From Streptomyces sp. NRRL F-4489 (GTDB taxonomy: Bacteria; Actinomycetota; Actinomycetes; Streptomycetales; Streptomycetaceae): 64,000 bases of DNA. The first letter of the stretch is position 1. Every line of letters begins with the position of its first letter. This document shows positions 1-9,292 of the stretch, piece after piece. The stretch lies in contig NZ_LLZI01000243.1 of assembly GCF_001509485.1 (NCBI RefSeq), forward strand, positions 103,652 through 167,651, given 5' to 3'. The position numbers and the translations under genes were made by a program. A model generated the notes under the pieces. That model ran no database searches. It was not told the DNA's origin and was given only the letters and a program-made list of their open reading frames with translations.

Positions 1-1704
1 GTCGACCCGCGCCTGACCGCGACCGCCCGGGCCGCCGACGTCCACCTCCCCATCCGCCCGGGCACCAACGTCGCCCTGCTCAACGCGCTGCTGCAGGAAC
101 TGATCACCAACGACCGGATCGACCGGGCGTTCCTGGACGCGCACACCACCGGCTTCGAGGACCTGGCCCGCACCGTCGCCGACTACCCCGCCGAGCACGC
201 CGCGGAGATCTGCGGCGTCCCCGCCCGCCTCATCCGGCGGGCCGCGCAACTCCTCGGCGAGTCCCACCGGCTGGTCTCCACCGTCCTCCAGGGCGTCTAC
301 CAGTCCCATCAGGCCACCGCCGCCGCCGTGCAGGTCAACAACCTGCACCTCGTCCGCGGCATGATCGGCCGGCCCGGCGCCACGGTCTTCCAGATGAACG
401 GCCAGCCCACCGCCGAGAACACCCGCGAGACCGGCGCCAACGGCTCCCTGCCCGCCTACCTCAACTGGCAGAACGACATCCACGTACGGCGACTGGCTGA
501 GCACTGGAACGTCGACGAGCAGCGCATCCCGCACTGGTCGCCGCCCACCCACGCCCTGGAGATCTTCCGCCAGTGCGCGGAAGGCACCATCAAGTTCCTC
601 TGGATCACCGGCACCAACCCCGCCGTCTCCCTCCCCGAACTCCGCCGGATCCGCGCCACCCTCGGCTCGGAACAGCTCTTCCTCGTCGTCTCCGACGCCT
701 TTCCCACGGAGACCACCGCCCTGGCCGACGTGGTGCTGCCGGCCGCCATGTGGGGCGAGAAGACCGGCTGCTTCACCAACGCCGACCGCACCGTCCACCT
801 CTCCCACAAGGCCGTCGAACCGCCCGGCGACGCCCGCAGCGACTTCGCGGTCCTCCTCGACTACGCCCACCGGATGCACCTGACCGACCGGGACGGCAAA
901 CCGCTGCTGCCCTGGCACCAGCCCGAGGACGCCTGGAACGACTTCATCGAGCTGACCAGGGGCCGCCCCTGCGACCAGTCCGGTCTGACCTACGAACGGC
1001 TGCGCGGCAGCGGCGGCATCCAGTGGCCGTGCACCGCGACCGCGCCCGACGGCACCGAGCGGCTCTACACCGACCACGTCTTCCCCACCGCCGCCGGCCA
1101 CTGCGAGGACTACGGCCACGACCTGACCACCGGCGCCCAGCGCGAGGCCGGCGAATACCAGGAGAACGACCCCGCCGGACGGGCCGTCATCAAGGCCGCC
1201 CACTACCTCCCGCCGCATGAACCGGCGGACGAGACCTACCCGCTGTACCTGACCACGGGACGCGGCGTCTACCACTGGCACACCCGTACCAAGACCGCCC
1301 GCGTCCCCGAACTCAACGACGCCGCACCGGAGATGTGGGTGGAGCTGCACCCCGACGACGCCCACACCCGCGATATCGCCGAGGGCGACCTCGTCCGGGT
1401 CTCCTCCCGCCGCGGCGAGATCGAGGCGCCCGCCGTGCTGTGCGGAAGCCGCCCCGGCGTGGTGTTCGCACCGTTCCACTACGGCTACTTCGACCAGACC
1501 GACCCCGACCGGCACAACCGCGCCGCCAACGAACTGACCCGCACCGAATGGGACCCGGTCTCCAAGCAGCCCGTCTACAAGGTGACCCCGGTCCGGCTGA
1601 CCAAGCTCGCCGACGCCGAGGCGGGCGGCCGGCCCGTCGTCGTCAGCGAACCCGCCCTGGCCGCCACCGACGACCCCGCCGACCCGTCCGAGGAGCGACA
1701 ATGA
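1..1704 (+). CDS. Molybdopterin oxidoreductase (nitrate reductase/formate dehydrogenase-like), 5' truncated by window edge
   Basis: The reading frame is open from base 1 without a start, so the N-terminus (including any 4Fe-4S CxxCxxxC motif) lies outside the window. The visible 567 residues are the central and C-terminal parts of a large molybdopterin oxidoreductase: an internal stretch with VNNLHLVRGMIGRPGA, the cofactor-domain segment WITGTNPAVSLPEL, the DVVLPAAMWGEKTGCFTNADR region, and a C-terminal dinucleotide-binding domain with LTTGRGVYHWHTRTKTARVP. These match assimilatory nitrate reductase and formate dehydrogenase families. Without the N-terminus or partner genes I cannot choose the substrate. 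The stop overlaps the next start (ATGA), so the two genes are translationally coupled. Confidence 0.9.
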   Translation, partial: VDPRLTATARAADVHLPIRPGTNVALLNALLQELITNDRIDRAFLDAHTTGFEDLARTVADYPAEHAAEICGVPARLIRRAAQLLGESHRLVSTVLQGVYQSHQATAAAVQVNNLHLVRGMIGRPGATVFQMNGQPTAENTRETGANGSLPAYLNWQNDIHVRRLAEHWNVDEQRIPHWSPPTHALEIFRQCAEGTIKFLWITGTNPAVSLPELRRIRATLGSEQLFLVVSDAFPTETTALADVVLPAAMWGEKTGCFTNADRTVHLSHKAVEPPGDARSDFAVLLDYAHRMHLTDRDGKPLLPWHQPEDAWNDFIELTRGRPCDQSGLTYERLRGSGGIQWPCTATAPDGTERLYTDHVFPTAAGHCEDYGHDLTTGAQREAGEYQENDPAGRAVIKAAHYLPPHEPADETYPLYLTTGRGVYHWHTRTKTARVPELNDAAPEMWVELHPDDAHTRDIAEGDLVRVSSRRGEIEAPAVLCGSRPGVVFAPFHYGYFDQTDPDRHNRAANELTRTEWDPVSKQPVYKVTPVRLTKLADAEAGGRPVVVSEPALAATDDPADPSEERQ

Positions 1705-2207
1705 CCCATACCGGCGTGGTGCTCCGCCAACTCCACGACGCCGAAACGGAGTTGGCCAAGACCTACCGGTCCGTCGCCGAACGCCAGTCGGCGGACCCGG
1801 GCACCCACTACCCGGCGCTGACGCTCGCCGAGCAGTGCGACCGGCACGCCGAACGCATCCGTGCCTGGGGCGAGCGCTTCGGCGTCCGCCTGCACGCCCC
1901 GACCGCCGCCGCCGAACCCCTTGCGGCCGTCCGGGACGCCCTCAAGCACACCGCCGCCGAGGTCCGCGGCGACCGCCCGTCCCCGGGCATCGCCCTCCTG
2001 CACGACCTGTGCCTGCTGCACGAGAAGGCCCAGGCAGCCGGCATCCAGTGGGTCGTCCTCGGCCAGGTCGCCCAGGCACTGCGCGACCGGGAACTCCTCG
2101 ACCAGGGCACCGCCTGCCACGACGAGACCCTCACCCAGATCAAGTGGATCACCACCCGCGTCAAGGAAGCCGCGCCCCAGGCGGTGTGCGTTGGTCCGTC
2201 GGAGTAG
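1701..2207 (+). CDS. Hypothetical alpha-helical (ferritin-like/DUF892-like?) protein coupled to the oxidoreductase
   Basis: This 168-residue protein starts at an ATG that overlaps the upstream stop by four bases. It is almost wholly helical, with regularly placed His and Glu (LRQLHDAETELAKTYRSVAE, CDRHAERIRAWGERFGV, LLHDLCLLHEKAQ), which suggests a four-helix bundle like small ferritin-like proteins. It has no signal peptide or membrane segment. Coupling to a molybdopterin oxidoreductase suggests an accessory or stress role, but that is inference from context. The gene is followed by two hairpins. Confidence 0.8.
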   Translation: MTHTGVVLRQLHDAETELAKTYRSVAERQSADPGTHYPALTLAEQCDRHAERIRAWGERFGVRLHAPTAAAEPLAAVRDALKHTAAEVRGDRPSPGIALLHDLCLLHEKAQAAGIQWVVLGQVAQALRDRELLDQGTACHDETLTQIKWITTRVKEAAPQAVCVGPSE

Positions 2208-2301
2208 TGCGGGGCATGGCGCCTTGTGCTCCGGCGGGCCAGGGTCCAGGGTCGGTCAGGGGCGGCGGGCCAGTCGGCTACCTACTCCCGGGCACCTGGC
2301 C

Positions 2302-2327
2302 GCCCGTGCGGCACGTTCCGCACGGGC
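2302..2327. other. Inverted repeat, 10-bp stem, 6-nt loop
   Basis: A perfect 10-bp inverted repeat (GCCCGTGCGG at 2302-2311, its complement at 2318-2327) with a 6-nt loop lies just after the rightward operon and before the stronger hairpin at 2348. No T-run follows. It may be part of a tandem terminator, as is common in Streptomyces. Confidence 0.5.
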
Positions 2328-2347
2328 CGCCCCCGCACCAGGCACAC

Positions 2348-2386
2348 GGACTCCCCGAGGGTGGCCCGGCCACTCTCGGGGAGTCC
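2348..2386. terminator. Strong bidirectional hairpin between convergent genes
   Basis: The arms GGACTCCCCGAG (2348-2359) and CTCGGGGAGTCC (2375-2386) are perfectly complementary. The stem continues through a G-T pair and GTGGC/GCCAC, giving about 18 bp with a 3-nt loop. It sits midway between the stop at 2207 and the catalase stop at 2425, so it can end transcription from both sides. It lacks a T-tract, which is usual for actinobacterial terminators. Confidence 0.8.
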
Positions 2387-2424
2387 TGTGCGCGCCAGGT
2401 GCGCCGCGCCGCGCGCCCTGAAGG

Positions 2425-4509
2425 TCAGAGCCTGGGCAGCGGACGGTTGCGGTGCCGGTGCTGCGCGGTGGCCTCCACGAACGCGCTGATGAAGCCGTCA
2501 CTGGTGTCCCCGGCGGTGACGACGCCCTGGTCGGCGACCGGTTCGCCCCCGCCGGACGCGGTGCGGATGGCGTCCGGCAGCACCGTGCGCAGGACCTCCA
2601 CCCCGCTGCCCAGCCCGGCGACCGGCTTACCGTGCCGGTAGGCGTCCAGCACGAACCGGCGGGCCATCCCGTCCGCCGCCGAGTCCGCCGCGCCCAGGCC
2701 GCCGTCCGGGACGATGACCGCGTCGTACAGCACGGACGCGACGGTCGGCAGCGCGCGGTCCGCTGCGACGTTCCCGGAACCGCCGGAGACCTCGCCGTCC
2801 TTCGGCGCCAGCGCCTCCACGATGGCCCCCTGGCCGCCCAGCGCCTCCTTGACGGCCGAGATCTGCGCCGCGTTCACCCCGTCCGTCACCAGCAGCGCGA
2901 TCTGCCGGGTGCGGATCGAACCGTCGCCCTTGTTGTTCTCCATGCTCAGCGCCGGCGACGGCGTGGGGCGCGGGACGTCGGCGGAGTTGGGCGGTTCGGC
3001 GACCCCGATGCCCTCCGCGACGGCCTTGGCCAGGCCGTGGTCGACCTTCGCCAGCTCCCCGACGGTGCGCTCGCGCACCTCCATGGAGTTGACCTTGCCC
3101 AGCTCGAAGCGGAACGCCTCCACGATGTGCTGCTGCTCCCAGTCGGCCATGCTGTGCCAGAACAGCGCCGGCTGGGTGTAGTGGTCGGTGAAGCTGGGGC
3201 TGCGCTTGCGGATCTTCTGCCCGTCGACCCGCTCCGTCAGGTGCCGGAACGCCGGGTCCGAGGGATCGGCCAGCGCCGGGCAGCCGCCGCCCAGGGAGTT
3301 GGGGGAGTAGCTGGTGCCCCGGTGGATCTCGCCCTGGTGGTAGCCGTCGCGCTGGTTGTTGCGGACCGGCGCCACCGGCCGGTTGACCGGGATCTGTGGG
3401 AAGTTGGGCCCGCCCAGCCGGATGAGCTGGGTGTCCAGGTAGGAGAAGTTGCGTGCCTGGAGCAGCGGGTCGTTGGTGAAGTCGATGCCCGGCACGACGT
3501 TGGCGGTGTGGAAGGCGACCTGCTCGGTCTCCGCGAAGAAGTTGTCGGGGTTGCGGTTGAGGACCATCCGGCCGATGGGCTGCACCGGCACCAGCTCCTC
3601 CGGAATGATCTTCGTGGCGTCCAGCAGATCGAAGTCGAAGGAGTGCTCGTCCTCCTCCGGCACCAGCTGCACACCCAGCTCGTATTCCGGATAGTCGCCG
3701 GCCTCGATGGCCTCCCACAGGTCGCGGCGGTTGTAGTCCGGGTCGCGGCCCATCGTTTCCTGCGCCTCGTCCCAGATCAGCGAGTGCACGCCGAGCTTCG
3801 GCTTCCAGTGGAATTTGACGAACGTGCCCTTGCCCTCGGCGTTGACGAAGCGGAAGGTATGGACGCCGAATCCCTGCATCATGCGGTAACTGCGGGGGAT
3901 GGCCCGGTCCGACATCAGCCACATGATGGTGTGCAGCGTCTCGGGCTGCAACGACACGAAGTCCCACAACGTGTCATGCGCGGAGGCGCCGGTGGGGATC
4001 TCGTTGTGCGGCTCCATTTTCACCGCGTGCACGAAATCCGGGAATTTGATGCCGTCCTGGATGAAGAACACCGGGAAGTTGTTCCCGACCAGGTCGTAGT
4101 TCCCCTCAGAGGTGTAGAACTTCGTCGCGAAACCGCGGACGTCGCGCACCGTGTCGGCGGACCCGCGCGGCCCCTGCACCGTCGAGAACCGCACGAACAC
4201 CGGCGTCTGCACCGAGGGGTCCTGGAGGAAGGCCGCCCTGGTGAACGACGCGCAGGACTCGTACGGCACGAAGTAGCCGTACGCGCCGGCGCCCCGGGCG
4301 TGCACCACCCGTTCCGGGATGCGCTCATGGTCGAAGCGGGTGAGCTTCTCCCGGAAATGGAAGTCCTCCATCAGCGTGGGACCGCGTTCACCGGCCTGGA
4401 GGGAATCGTCGGTGTGGTCGACGGTGACGCCCTGGTCCGTGGTGAGCGGACCGCCGGCCGGATCGGCCGCGTAGTGGGCTTCCCGTTGCTGCTGCTTCTT
4501 GTCCGTCAA
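2425..4509 (-). CDS. katE: Large-subunit (clade II) haem catalase
   Basis: This is a 694-residue monofunctional catalase of the HPII class, close to the usual 690-750 residues. The active-site motif [14 protein letters not shown] puts the catalytic His near residue 70. The Asn-containing [20 protein letters not shown] follows, and the haem-ligand region [18 protein letters not shown] supplies the proximal Tyr. A DJ-1/class I amidotransferase-like domain ([22 protein letters not shown] onward) fills about the last 160 residues, as in E. coli KatE. I chose a TTG start because GGAGG lies six bases upstream. The frame stays open further 5' but without a comparable ribosome site. Expected to be cytoplasmic and to remove hydrogen peroxide in stress or stationary phase. 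Confidence 0.95.
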   Translation of the reverse strand: MTDKKQQQREAHYAADPAGGPLTTDQGVTVDHTDDSLQAGERGPTLMEDFHFREKLTRFDHERIPERVVHARGAGAYGYFVPYESCASFTRAAFLQDPSVQTPVFVRFSTVQGPRGSADTVRDVRGFATKFYTSEGNYDLVGNNFPVFFIQDGIKFPDFVHAVKMEPHNEIPTGASAHDTLWDFVSLQPETLHTIMWLMSDRAIPRSYRMMQGFGVHTFRFVNAEGKGTFVKFHWKPKLGVHSLIWDEAQETMGRDPDYNRRDLWEAIEAGDYPEYELGVQLVPEEDEHSFDFDLLDATKIIPEELVPVQPIGRMVLNRNPDNFFAETEQVAFHTANVVPGIDFTNDPLLQARNFSYLDTQLIRLGGPNFPQIPVNRPVAPVRNNQRDGYHQGEIHRGTSYSPNSLGGGCPALADPSDPAFRHLTERVDGQKIRKRSPSFTDHYTQPALFWHSMADWEQQHIVEAFRFELGKVNSMEVRERTVGELAKVDHGLAKAVAEGIGVAEPPNSADVPRPTPSPALSMENNKGDGSIRTRQIALLVTDGVNAAQISAVKEALGGQGAIVEALAPKDGEVSGGSGNVAADRALPTVASVLYDAVIVPDGGLGAADSAADGMARRFVLDAYRHGKPVAGLGSGVEVLRTVLPDAIRTASGGGEPVADQGVVTAGDTSDGFISAFVEATAQHRHRNRPLPRL

Positions 4510-4908
4510 CTCATGCCTCCGGTCTTTCCGTAGGGGTCGGTGGTTTCCTGGTATTCCCCGGCCGGCGGCGCACGCCGGCATCCCGGCACCGCCCCGAGCC
4601 GCTTTTCGGTGCCGTGCGCCGGACCGCCGCATGCGGTATTCCGGGACCCCCGGTAATCCCCCGGGGTCCCGTGCCGTGGCGCTGCGCCGGCCGGCCGACC
4701 GCGTTACCGACCGCTGCTCTTTTCACGGGTTCCCGGCGCGCTCCGGAATTAACGCCCTTTCGGAGGGATTACGCCGGACGCGGCGTGGAACGCGGCTATC
4801 GGGGCGCCACCCGGTGCGCGGTGCCCGGGTGGTGCAGCATGACAGCCCGGGCGTGGCCGTCGCCGTGGCCCGGCCCCGGTGGGACAAGCCGCGTCGAGAG
4901 GTGTGAAG
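4510..4908. other. Intergenic region between divergent catalase and Rieske genes
   Basis: This 399-bp region holds the divergent promoters. A perfect inverted repeat (CGGGACCCC at 4642-4650, complement at 4663-4671) would lie in the catalase leader. On the minus strand GGAAC (4731-4735) with GTC about 17 bases further on (4711-4713) resembles an ECF-type promoter pointing toward the catalase, but this match is weak. I find no credible small gene. Confidence 0.4.
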
Positions 4909-5844
4909 GTGCGCTGGACAGCGTTGCGGAAAGGGATCGGCCCGGCCCTGGCGGCCACGACCGGAAAAGGCGCGGCGGTCCCCGCGGACTCGCCCCTGCT
5001 GCGGGCCCTGGACGGCCTGGAACGGCTCAAGGGCCTGGACCTGGCGGCCCGCCCCGTCCGGCGGGCGGTGCGGAATCTGCCGCTCGGCCGCTTCCGGGAC
5101 GTGCTCCACGGACTGCCGCTCGGCCACCCGCTGCACCCCCTGCTCGTCCAGGCACCCATCGGTGCCTGGCTCTCGGCCGGACTGCTGGACGCCGTACCGG
5201 GAACCCGGCGCGGCGCCCGGGTCCTGGTCGGCGCCGGCGTCCTCGCCGCGGTCCCGGCCGCGCTGGCCGGCTGGGTCGACTGGGCCGAACAGCAGCCGCG
5301 CCAGGCACGGACCGGACTGGCGCACGCCCTGACCGTCAATGTCGCCACCGGCCTGTACGCCACCTCCTGGCTCCAGCGCGGCCGCGGCCACACCGCCCGC
5401 GGCAAGGCCCTGGGCTGGGCCGGCCTCGGCGTGGTGGCCGTGGGCGGGCTGCTCGGCGGCCACCTCGCCTACCGGCAGGCCGCCGGCACCAACAAGACCG
5501 AGCCGGTGCCGCATCTGCTGGCGGACCGCTGGTACGACCTCGGCCGGGTCGAGGACTTCCCGGTCGGCCAGGCGGTCCGCCGCGAACTGGGCGAGGTCCC
5601 CGTCCTCGTCGTCCGGCGGTCCGGCGGCCGGATCCACGTCCTCGCCGACCGGTGCAGCCACCAGTCGGGCCCGCTGTCCGAGGGCAAGATCACCGACGGC
5701 TGTGTGGAATGCCCCTGGCACGGCAGCGTCTTCCGGCTCGCGGACGGCGCCAACGTCCGCGGCCCCGCCACCGCCCCGCAGCCCTCCTTCGAGGTGGACG
5801 TCCAGGCGGACGGGGCGGTGCGGGTGCGGCTGCCCGAAGCCTGA
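4909..5844 (+). CDS. DUF2231 membrane domain fused to Rieske [2Fe-2S] domain
   Basis: The 311-residue protein has two parts. The first about 190 residues form a DUF2231-like membrane domain with four hydrophobic segments and the conserved LPLGHPLHPLLVQAPIGAWL. The C-terminal about 100 residues form a Rieske ferredoxin domain with both cluster motifs, CSH (RCSHQSGPL) and CPWH (CVECPWHGSVF). It is probably a membrane-bound electron carrier. The GTG at 4909 has GAGAGG seven bases upstream; GTGs at 4879 and 4903 are also in frame but have worse spacing. It is divergent from the catalase, so shared oxidative-stress control is plausible. Confidence 0.88.
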   Translation: MRWTALRKGIGPALAATTGKGAAVPADSPLLRALDGLERLKGLDLAARPVRRAVRNLPLGRFRDVLHGLPLGHPLHPLLVQAPIGAWLSAGLLDAVPGTRRGARVLVGAGVLAAVPAALAGWVDWAEQQPRQARTGLAHALTVNVATGLYATSWLQRGRGHTARGKALGWAGLGVVAVGGLLGGHLAYRQAAGTNKTEPVPHLLADRWYDLGRVEDFPVGQAVRRELGEVPVLVVRRSGGRIHVLADRCSHQSGPLSEGKITDGCVECPWHGSVFRLADGANVRGPATAPQPSFEVDVQADGAVRVRLPEA

Positions 5845-5855
5845 CCGCCGGGACC

Positions 5856-6875
5856 TCAGGACTTCCGGAACCCGGCCGCCCTGCCGCACCGCAGCAGGGC
5901 GGCCGCCACCGCGCCACCGGCCGTGACCCCGGCCAGCAGCCCCAGATGGCGGACGGCCCACAGCTGCGCCGACCGCCCGTGCGCCTGGTCGTCGAAGACG
6001 CCGTGCGCGCCGAAGTCGTGGCCGTCCTCGCCGTCCAGCGGATGCCAGAGGTTGTCCGGCCGGCCCCGCGGCACGTCCTCGCCGGTCTGCTGGGAGTCGT
6101 AGCCGGTGCGGCCCAGATAGCGGTCCAGCAGCGGCCCGGCGAAGCGGTTGGCGTAGACCGTGGCGACCGTCGAACCGCCCGCGTAGTACTGCTTGCGGCG
6201 GGGGCGGTCGGCGGCGTGCAGCACCGCGCGGGCCGCCACCTCCGGCTGGTAGATCGGCGGCACCGGCTGCGGATGGCGGGGCAGCTTGGACCGCACCCAC
6301 GAGAACTGCGGTGTGTTGACCGCCGGCATCTGCACCACCGTGATGCGCACCTTGCTCTTGTTGTGCAGCAGTTCGGTGCGGACCGACGAGGTGAAGCCGT
6401 TCACCGCGTGCTTGGCGCCGCAGTACGCGGACTGCAGCGGGATCGACCGCTCGCCGAGCGCCGAGCCGACCTGCACGATGGTGCCCGCGTCGCGCGGCAG
6501 CATGCGGTGCAGCGCGCTGCGCGTCCCGTTGACGAAGCCGAGGTAGGTCACCTCCGTGACCCGCCGGTACTCATCCGCTCCGATCTCGGTGAACTGCGCG
6601 AAGACCGAGGTGAAGGCGTTGTTGACCCAGACATCGATGGGCCCGAACGCGTCCTCCACCGCGTCCGCCGCGGCCTCCACCTCCTTCGCGTCGGCGACGT
6701 CGGTGGGCAGTGCCAGCGCCTCCCCGCCGGCCGCGACGACCTCGCGGGCCGCCGCGTCCAGGCCCTCCCGGCCGCGGGCCAGGAGACCGATCCGGGCGCC
6801 GCGGGCGGCGAACGCCCGGGCGGTGGCGCGGCCGATGCCGCCGCTGGCGCCGGTGATGACGACCGTTTGCTGCAT
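5856..6875 (-). CDS. Short-chain dehydrogenase/reductase with C-terminal membrane segment
   Basis: This 339-residue SDR has the Rossmann motif [12 protein letters not shown] at residues 8-19, the NNA motif (VWVNNAF), a Ser in [11 protein letters not shown] and the catalytic YxxxK in [13 protein letters not shown]. The extra C-terminal extension of about 90 residues ends in a hydrophobic helix ([17 protein letters not shown]), so the enzyme may be membrane-tethered. NAD(P)-dependent oxidation or reduction is expected; the substrate is unknown. An AGGAAAGG-like site precedes the ATG. Its stop is only 11 bp from the convergent Rieske gene. Confidence 0.9.
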   Translation of the reverse strand: MQQTVVITGASGGIGRATARAFAARGARIGLLARGREGLDAAAREVVAAGGEALALPTDVADAKEVEAAADAVEDAFGPIDVWVNNAFTSVFAQFTEIGADEYRRVTEVTYLGFVNGTRSALHRMLPRDAGTIVQVGSALGERSIPLQSAYCGAKHAVNGFTSSVRTELLHNKSKVRITVVQMPAVNTPQFSWVRSKLPRHPQPVPPIYQPEVAARAVLHAADRPRRKQYYAGGSTVATVYANRFAGPLLDRYLGRTGYDSQQTGEDVPRGRPDNLWHPLDGEDGHDFGAHGVFDDQAHGRSAQLWAVRHLGLLAGVTAGGAVAAALLRCGRAAGFRKS

Positions 6876-6932
6876 GGGACTGGTGCCTTTCCTGGGAAGT
6901 GGGGGAGGGGTGCGACCGCGGCGCCGGGCGGC

Positions 6933-8735
6933 TCAGTCGTCCGTCCAGGGACCGGCCAGCCGCGCCGCGCACTCCAGCATCAGCGCGTGGACGAACGCCT
7001 GGGGGAGGTTGCCGCGCAGCTGCCGCTGGGCGATGTCGTACTCCTCGGAGAACAGACCGGACGGGCCGGACGTGGCGCGGTTGCGCTCGAACCAGCGGAA
7101 CGCCGACACCTCCCGGCCCTGCTGGTGCTCCGCGAGCGCGGTGATGAACCCGCACAGCAGGAACGCCCCTTCGGCCTCCCCCAGCGGGCGCTCGTCGTGC
7201 CGGAAGCGGTAGGCGTAGTGCTCGACGGACAGCTCGGAGGTGTACGCGTCGAGGGTGGCCAGGGTGCGCGGGTCGCCGGCCGGCAGCGCCCCGCGGATCG
7301 CGGGCAGCAGCAGCGCGCCGTCCAGCCCGGCGTCGTCGGGGGAGCGCTGCCACCGCCCCGACGGGTGCAGACTGTCCGCGCCGGTCTCCTTGACGAGGAT
7401 GTCGGCCAGCGCCGTCCAGTCGTCCGCCCGCCGCCCCGCCGCGCCGCCGCGGACGTACGCCCGCAGCCCGGCCGCGCAGATCAGCCGGCTGTGCGCCCAC
7501 CTGCGCGGCGACAGCTCCCAGATGCCGGCGTCCGGATCGTGGCGGCGCCGGGCGATCGCGTCGGCGGCGATCTCCGCTGCCTGCCGGCCGGTCCGGTCCA
7601 GCCGGTCCTGCCGGGCGGCGGCGGCCAGCAGGAGCAGCGCCTCACCGAACGCGTCGAGTTGGAACTGCTCGCTGACGTCGTTGCCGACCCGGTCGAAGCC
7701 GCCGGGATAGCCGGGCAGGTCCAGGCAGCGCGGCCCGGGGATCGGGCGGCCGTCCATCCGGTACGCGGGCGCCAGGCGCGGGCCGTCCTCGTGCAGCCGC
7801 GCGCCGACGAACCGCACCGCGTCGTCCAGCAGCAGCGGATCCTCTCCCGTGGCGGCCACCGCCTGGCCCGCGTAGCACTGGTCGCGGATCCAGACATAGC
7901 GGTAGTCGTAGTTGCGGCCCTCCTCGGCGCGCTCGGGGAGACTGGTGGTCGCGGCGGCGACCATGCCGCCGGTGGTGCCGGTCAGCCCGCGCAGCACCGC
8001 GTAGGCGTGCCGGGCGTCGGCCGGCGCGACGGTGCGGTCCAGGCCGGGCACCGCCTGCCGCCAGGCGTCCTCGGTCTCCCGCCAGGCACGGTCCGGGTCC
8101 GGGGGGTTGTCGGGGAGCGGCCGGCGGCTCAGCTCCAGCACCAGGTCGTGGTGGCCGCCCGCGGCGACGGTCAGGTCCATGGTGAGCCGCCGCCCGCCCG
8201 GTCCCGCCGGGCGCGCGGTGTCCGCGCCGGACCAGCGCAGCCACAGATCGCCGGCCCGCCCGTGCCAGGCACCGTCCGGCCCGCGCCGCACCTCGCGCAG
8301 CGGCTGCTCACCGAACCCGGCGCTGGGCTCCAGGACGACCGACAGCCGCGTGGTGGCCTCCTTGGCGAGCACCCGCCGCAGCACCACCGCCCGGTCCGGG
8401 TCCCCGGGGAACGCCAGCGCCTCCCGGCACTCCACGATGCCGTCGTCGGTCACCCACCGGCTGCGCCAGATCAGCGACCGGGGCTCGTAGTGCCCGCCCC
8501 AGACGAAACGGCCCACAGGCGTCACCACGTACGTGCCGCTGCCGCCGATGAGCGCGGCGAAGACCGCGTCGGAATCCCAGTGCGGCGCGCACATCCAGGC
8601 GAACTCGCCGCGCTGGCCGACCAGGATGCCGCGCTCGCCGTCGGCCAGCAGCGCGTAGTTGCGCAGCGGCTGGGGCCCGAAGACCCCGCCGGCCCGGTCC
8701 GCCGGCTCCCCGGTCCCGTCCCGCCCTGCCGCCAT
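6933..8735 (-). CDS. Glycoside hydrolase family 15 protein (glucoamylase/trehalase-like)
   Basis: The 600-residue protein begins with the GH15 N-terminal beta-domain (LRNYALLADGERGILVGQRG, FAWMCAPHWDSDAVFAALIG). It continues into the (alpha/alpha)6 barrel with NYDYRYVWIRDQCYAGQAV, the catalytic-region signature. Length and motifs fit actinobacterial cytoplasmic GH15 enzymes, some of which are known trehalases. Trehalose breakdown or alpha-glucan hydrolysis is therefore likely, without proof of which. No signal peptide. GGAAAGG lies six bases before the ATG. Same strand as the upstream SDR, so possibly co-transcribed with other stress genes. Confidence 0.92.
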   Translation of the reverse strand: MAAGRDGTGEPADRAGGVFGPQPLRNYALLADGERGILVGQRGEFAWMCAPHWDSDAVFAALIGGSGTYVVTPVGRFVWGGHYEPRSLIWRSRWVTDDGIVECREALAFPGDPDRAVVLRRVLAKEATTRLSVVLEPSAGFGEQPLREVRRGPDGAWHGRAGDLWLRWSGADTARPAGPGGRRLTMDLTVAAGGHHDLVLELSRRPLPDNPPDPDRAWRETEDAWRQAVPGLDRTVAPADARHAYAVLRGLTGTTGGMVAAATTSLPERAEEGRNYDYRYVWIRDQCYAGQAVAATGEDPLLLDDAVRFVGARLHEDGPRLAPAYRMDGRPIPGPRCLDLPGYPGGFDRVGNDVSEQFQLDAFGEALLLLAAAARQDRLDRTGRQAAEIAADAIARRRHDPDAGIWELSPRRWAHSRLICAAGLRAYVRGGAAGRRADDWTALADILVKETGADSLHPSGRWQRSPDDAGLDGALLLPAIRGALPAGDPRTLATLDAYTSELSVEHYAYRFRHDERPLGEAEGAFLLCGFITALAEHQQGREVSAFRWFERNRATSGPSGLFSEEYDIAQRQLRGNLPQAFVHALMLECAARLAGPWTDD

Positions 8736-8837
8736 ACCCAGCCTTTCCGCGACGTTCCCATTGCTCGGGTTTCGCTTAACCGCTGCCGCCGGAGAGCAAA
8801 CAGGCCGTACGGGGCACCGGGCGGCGGCGCGGGCGGG

Positions 8838-9164
8838 TCAGCGGCCGAGGGCCTTGCGCAGCTCGTCCTTGTTCATTCCGGAGCGGCCCTCGATGTTGCG
8901 CTTCTTGGCCTCCGCGTAGAGCTGGTCCTTGGTCGGGCCCTGCGCGCCGCGGTGGGAGCGCTCGCCGCCGCGCTGCGGGGCGGACTTGCGGTCCTCGGTG
9001 GAGACCTTGCTGGCCGTACGGGACTCGCCGGCGCGGGCCCGCTCCTTGTTCACCGTCCGCGCGGCGATCTCCTTCGCCCGCTTCGTGGACTCGCCCCGCT
9101 GCTGGGCGCCCTCCTTGATGTGCTCGTACTGGCGCTCGCGCTTCTTGCTGGAACCGGCAGGCAT
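8838..9164 (-). CDS. Small basic helical protein (plasmid-stabilisation/Rho-N-like)
   Basis: This 108-residue, very basic protein starts MPAGSSKKRERQYEHIKEG and is rich in Lys, Arg and Glu. Its C-terminus (PTKDQLYAEAKKRNIEGRS then MNKDELRKALGR) matches the helix-loop-helix SAP/Rho-N-like motif found in small stress-induced actinobacterial proteins often annotated as plasmid stabilisation proteins. Nucleic-acid binding is a reasonable inference. GAGGAG upstream supports the ATG at 9164. Its place between stress genes suggests shared induction. Confidence 0.82.
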   Translation of the reverse strand: MPAGSSKKRERQYEHIKEGAQQRGESTKRAKEIAARTVNKERARAGESRTASKVSTEDRKSAPQRGGERSHRGAQGPTKDQLYAEAKKRNIEGRSGMNKDELRKALGR

Positions 9165-9292
9165 GAGGATCTCCTCGCTTCTGTGTCGTGGTGTGTCTGT
9201 TGGTGGTTGTGGCACGGGTCCCCACACCAGTTGAGCCCTGGTGGCCCGGCCGCGCTACCCCAGGCGGTCCGTGGGACTGGCGGCGGTGCGCG

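Noticed and set aside
2452..4533. Long open frame opposite the catalase gene
   Set aside because: No domains or ribosome site; the catalase on the minus strand is unmistakable.
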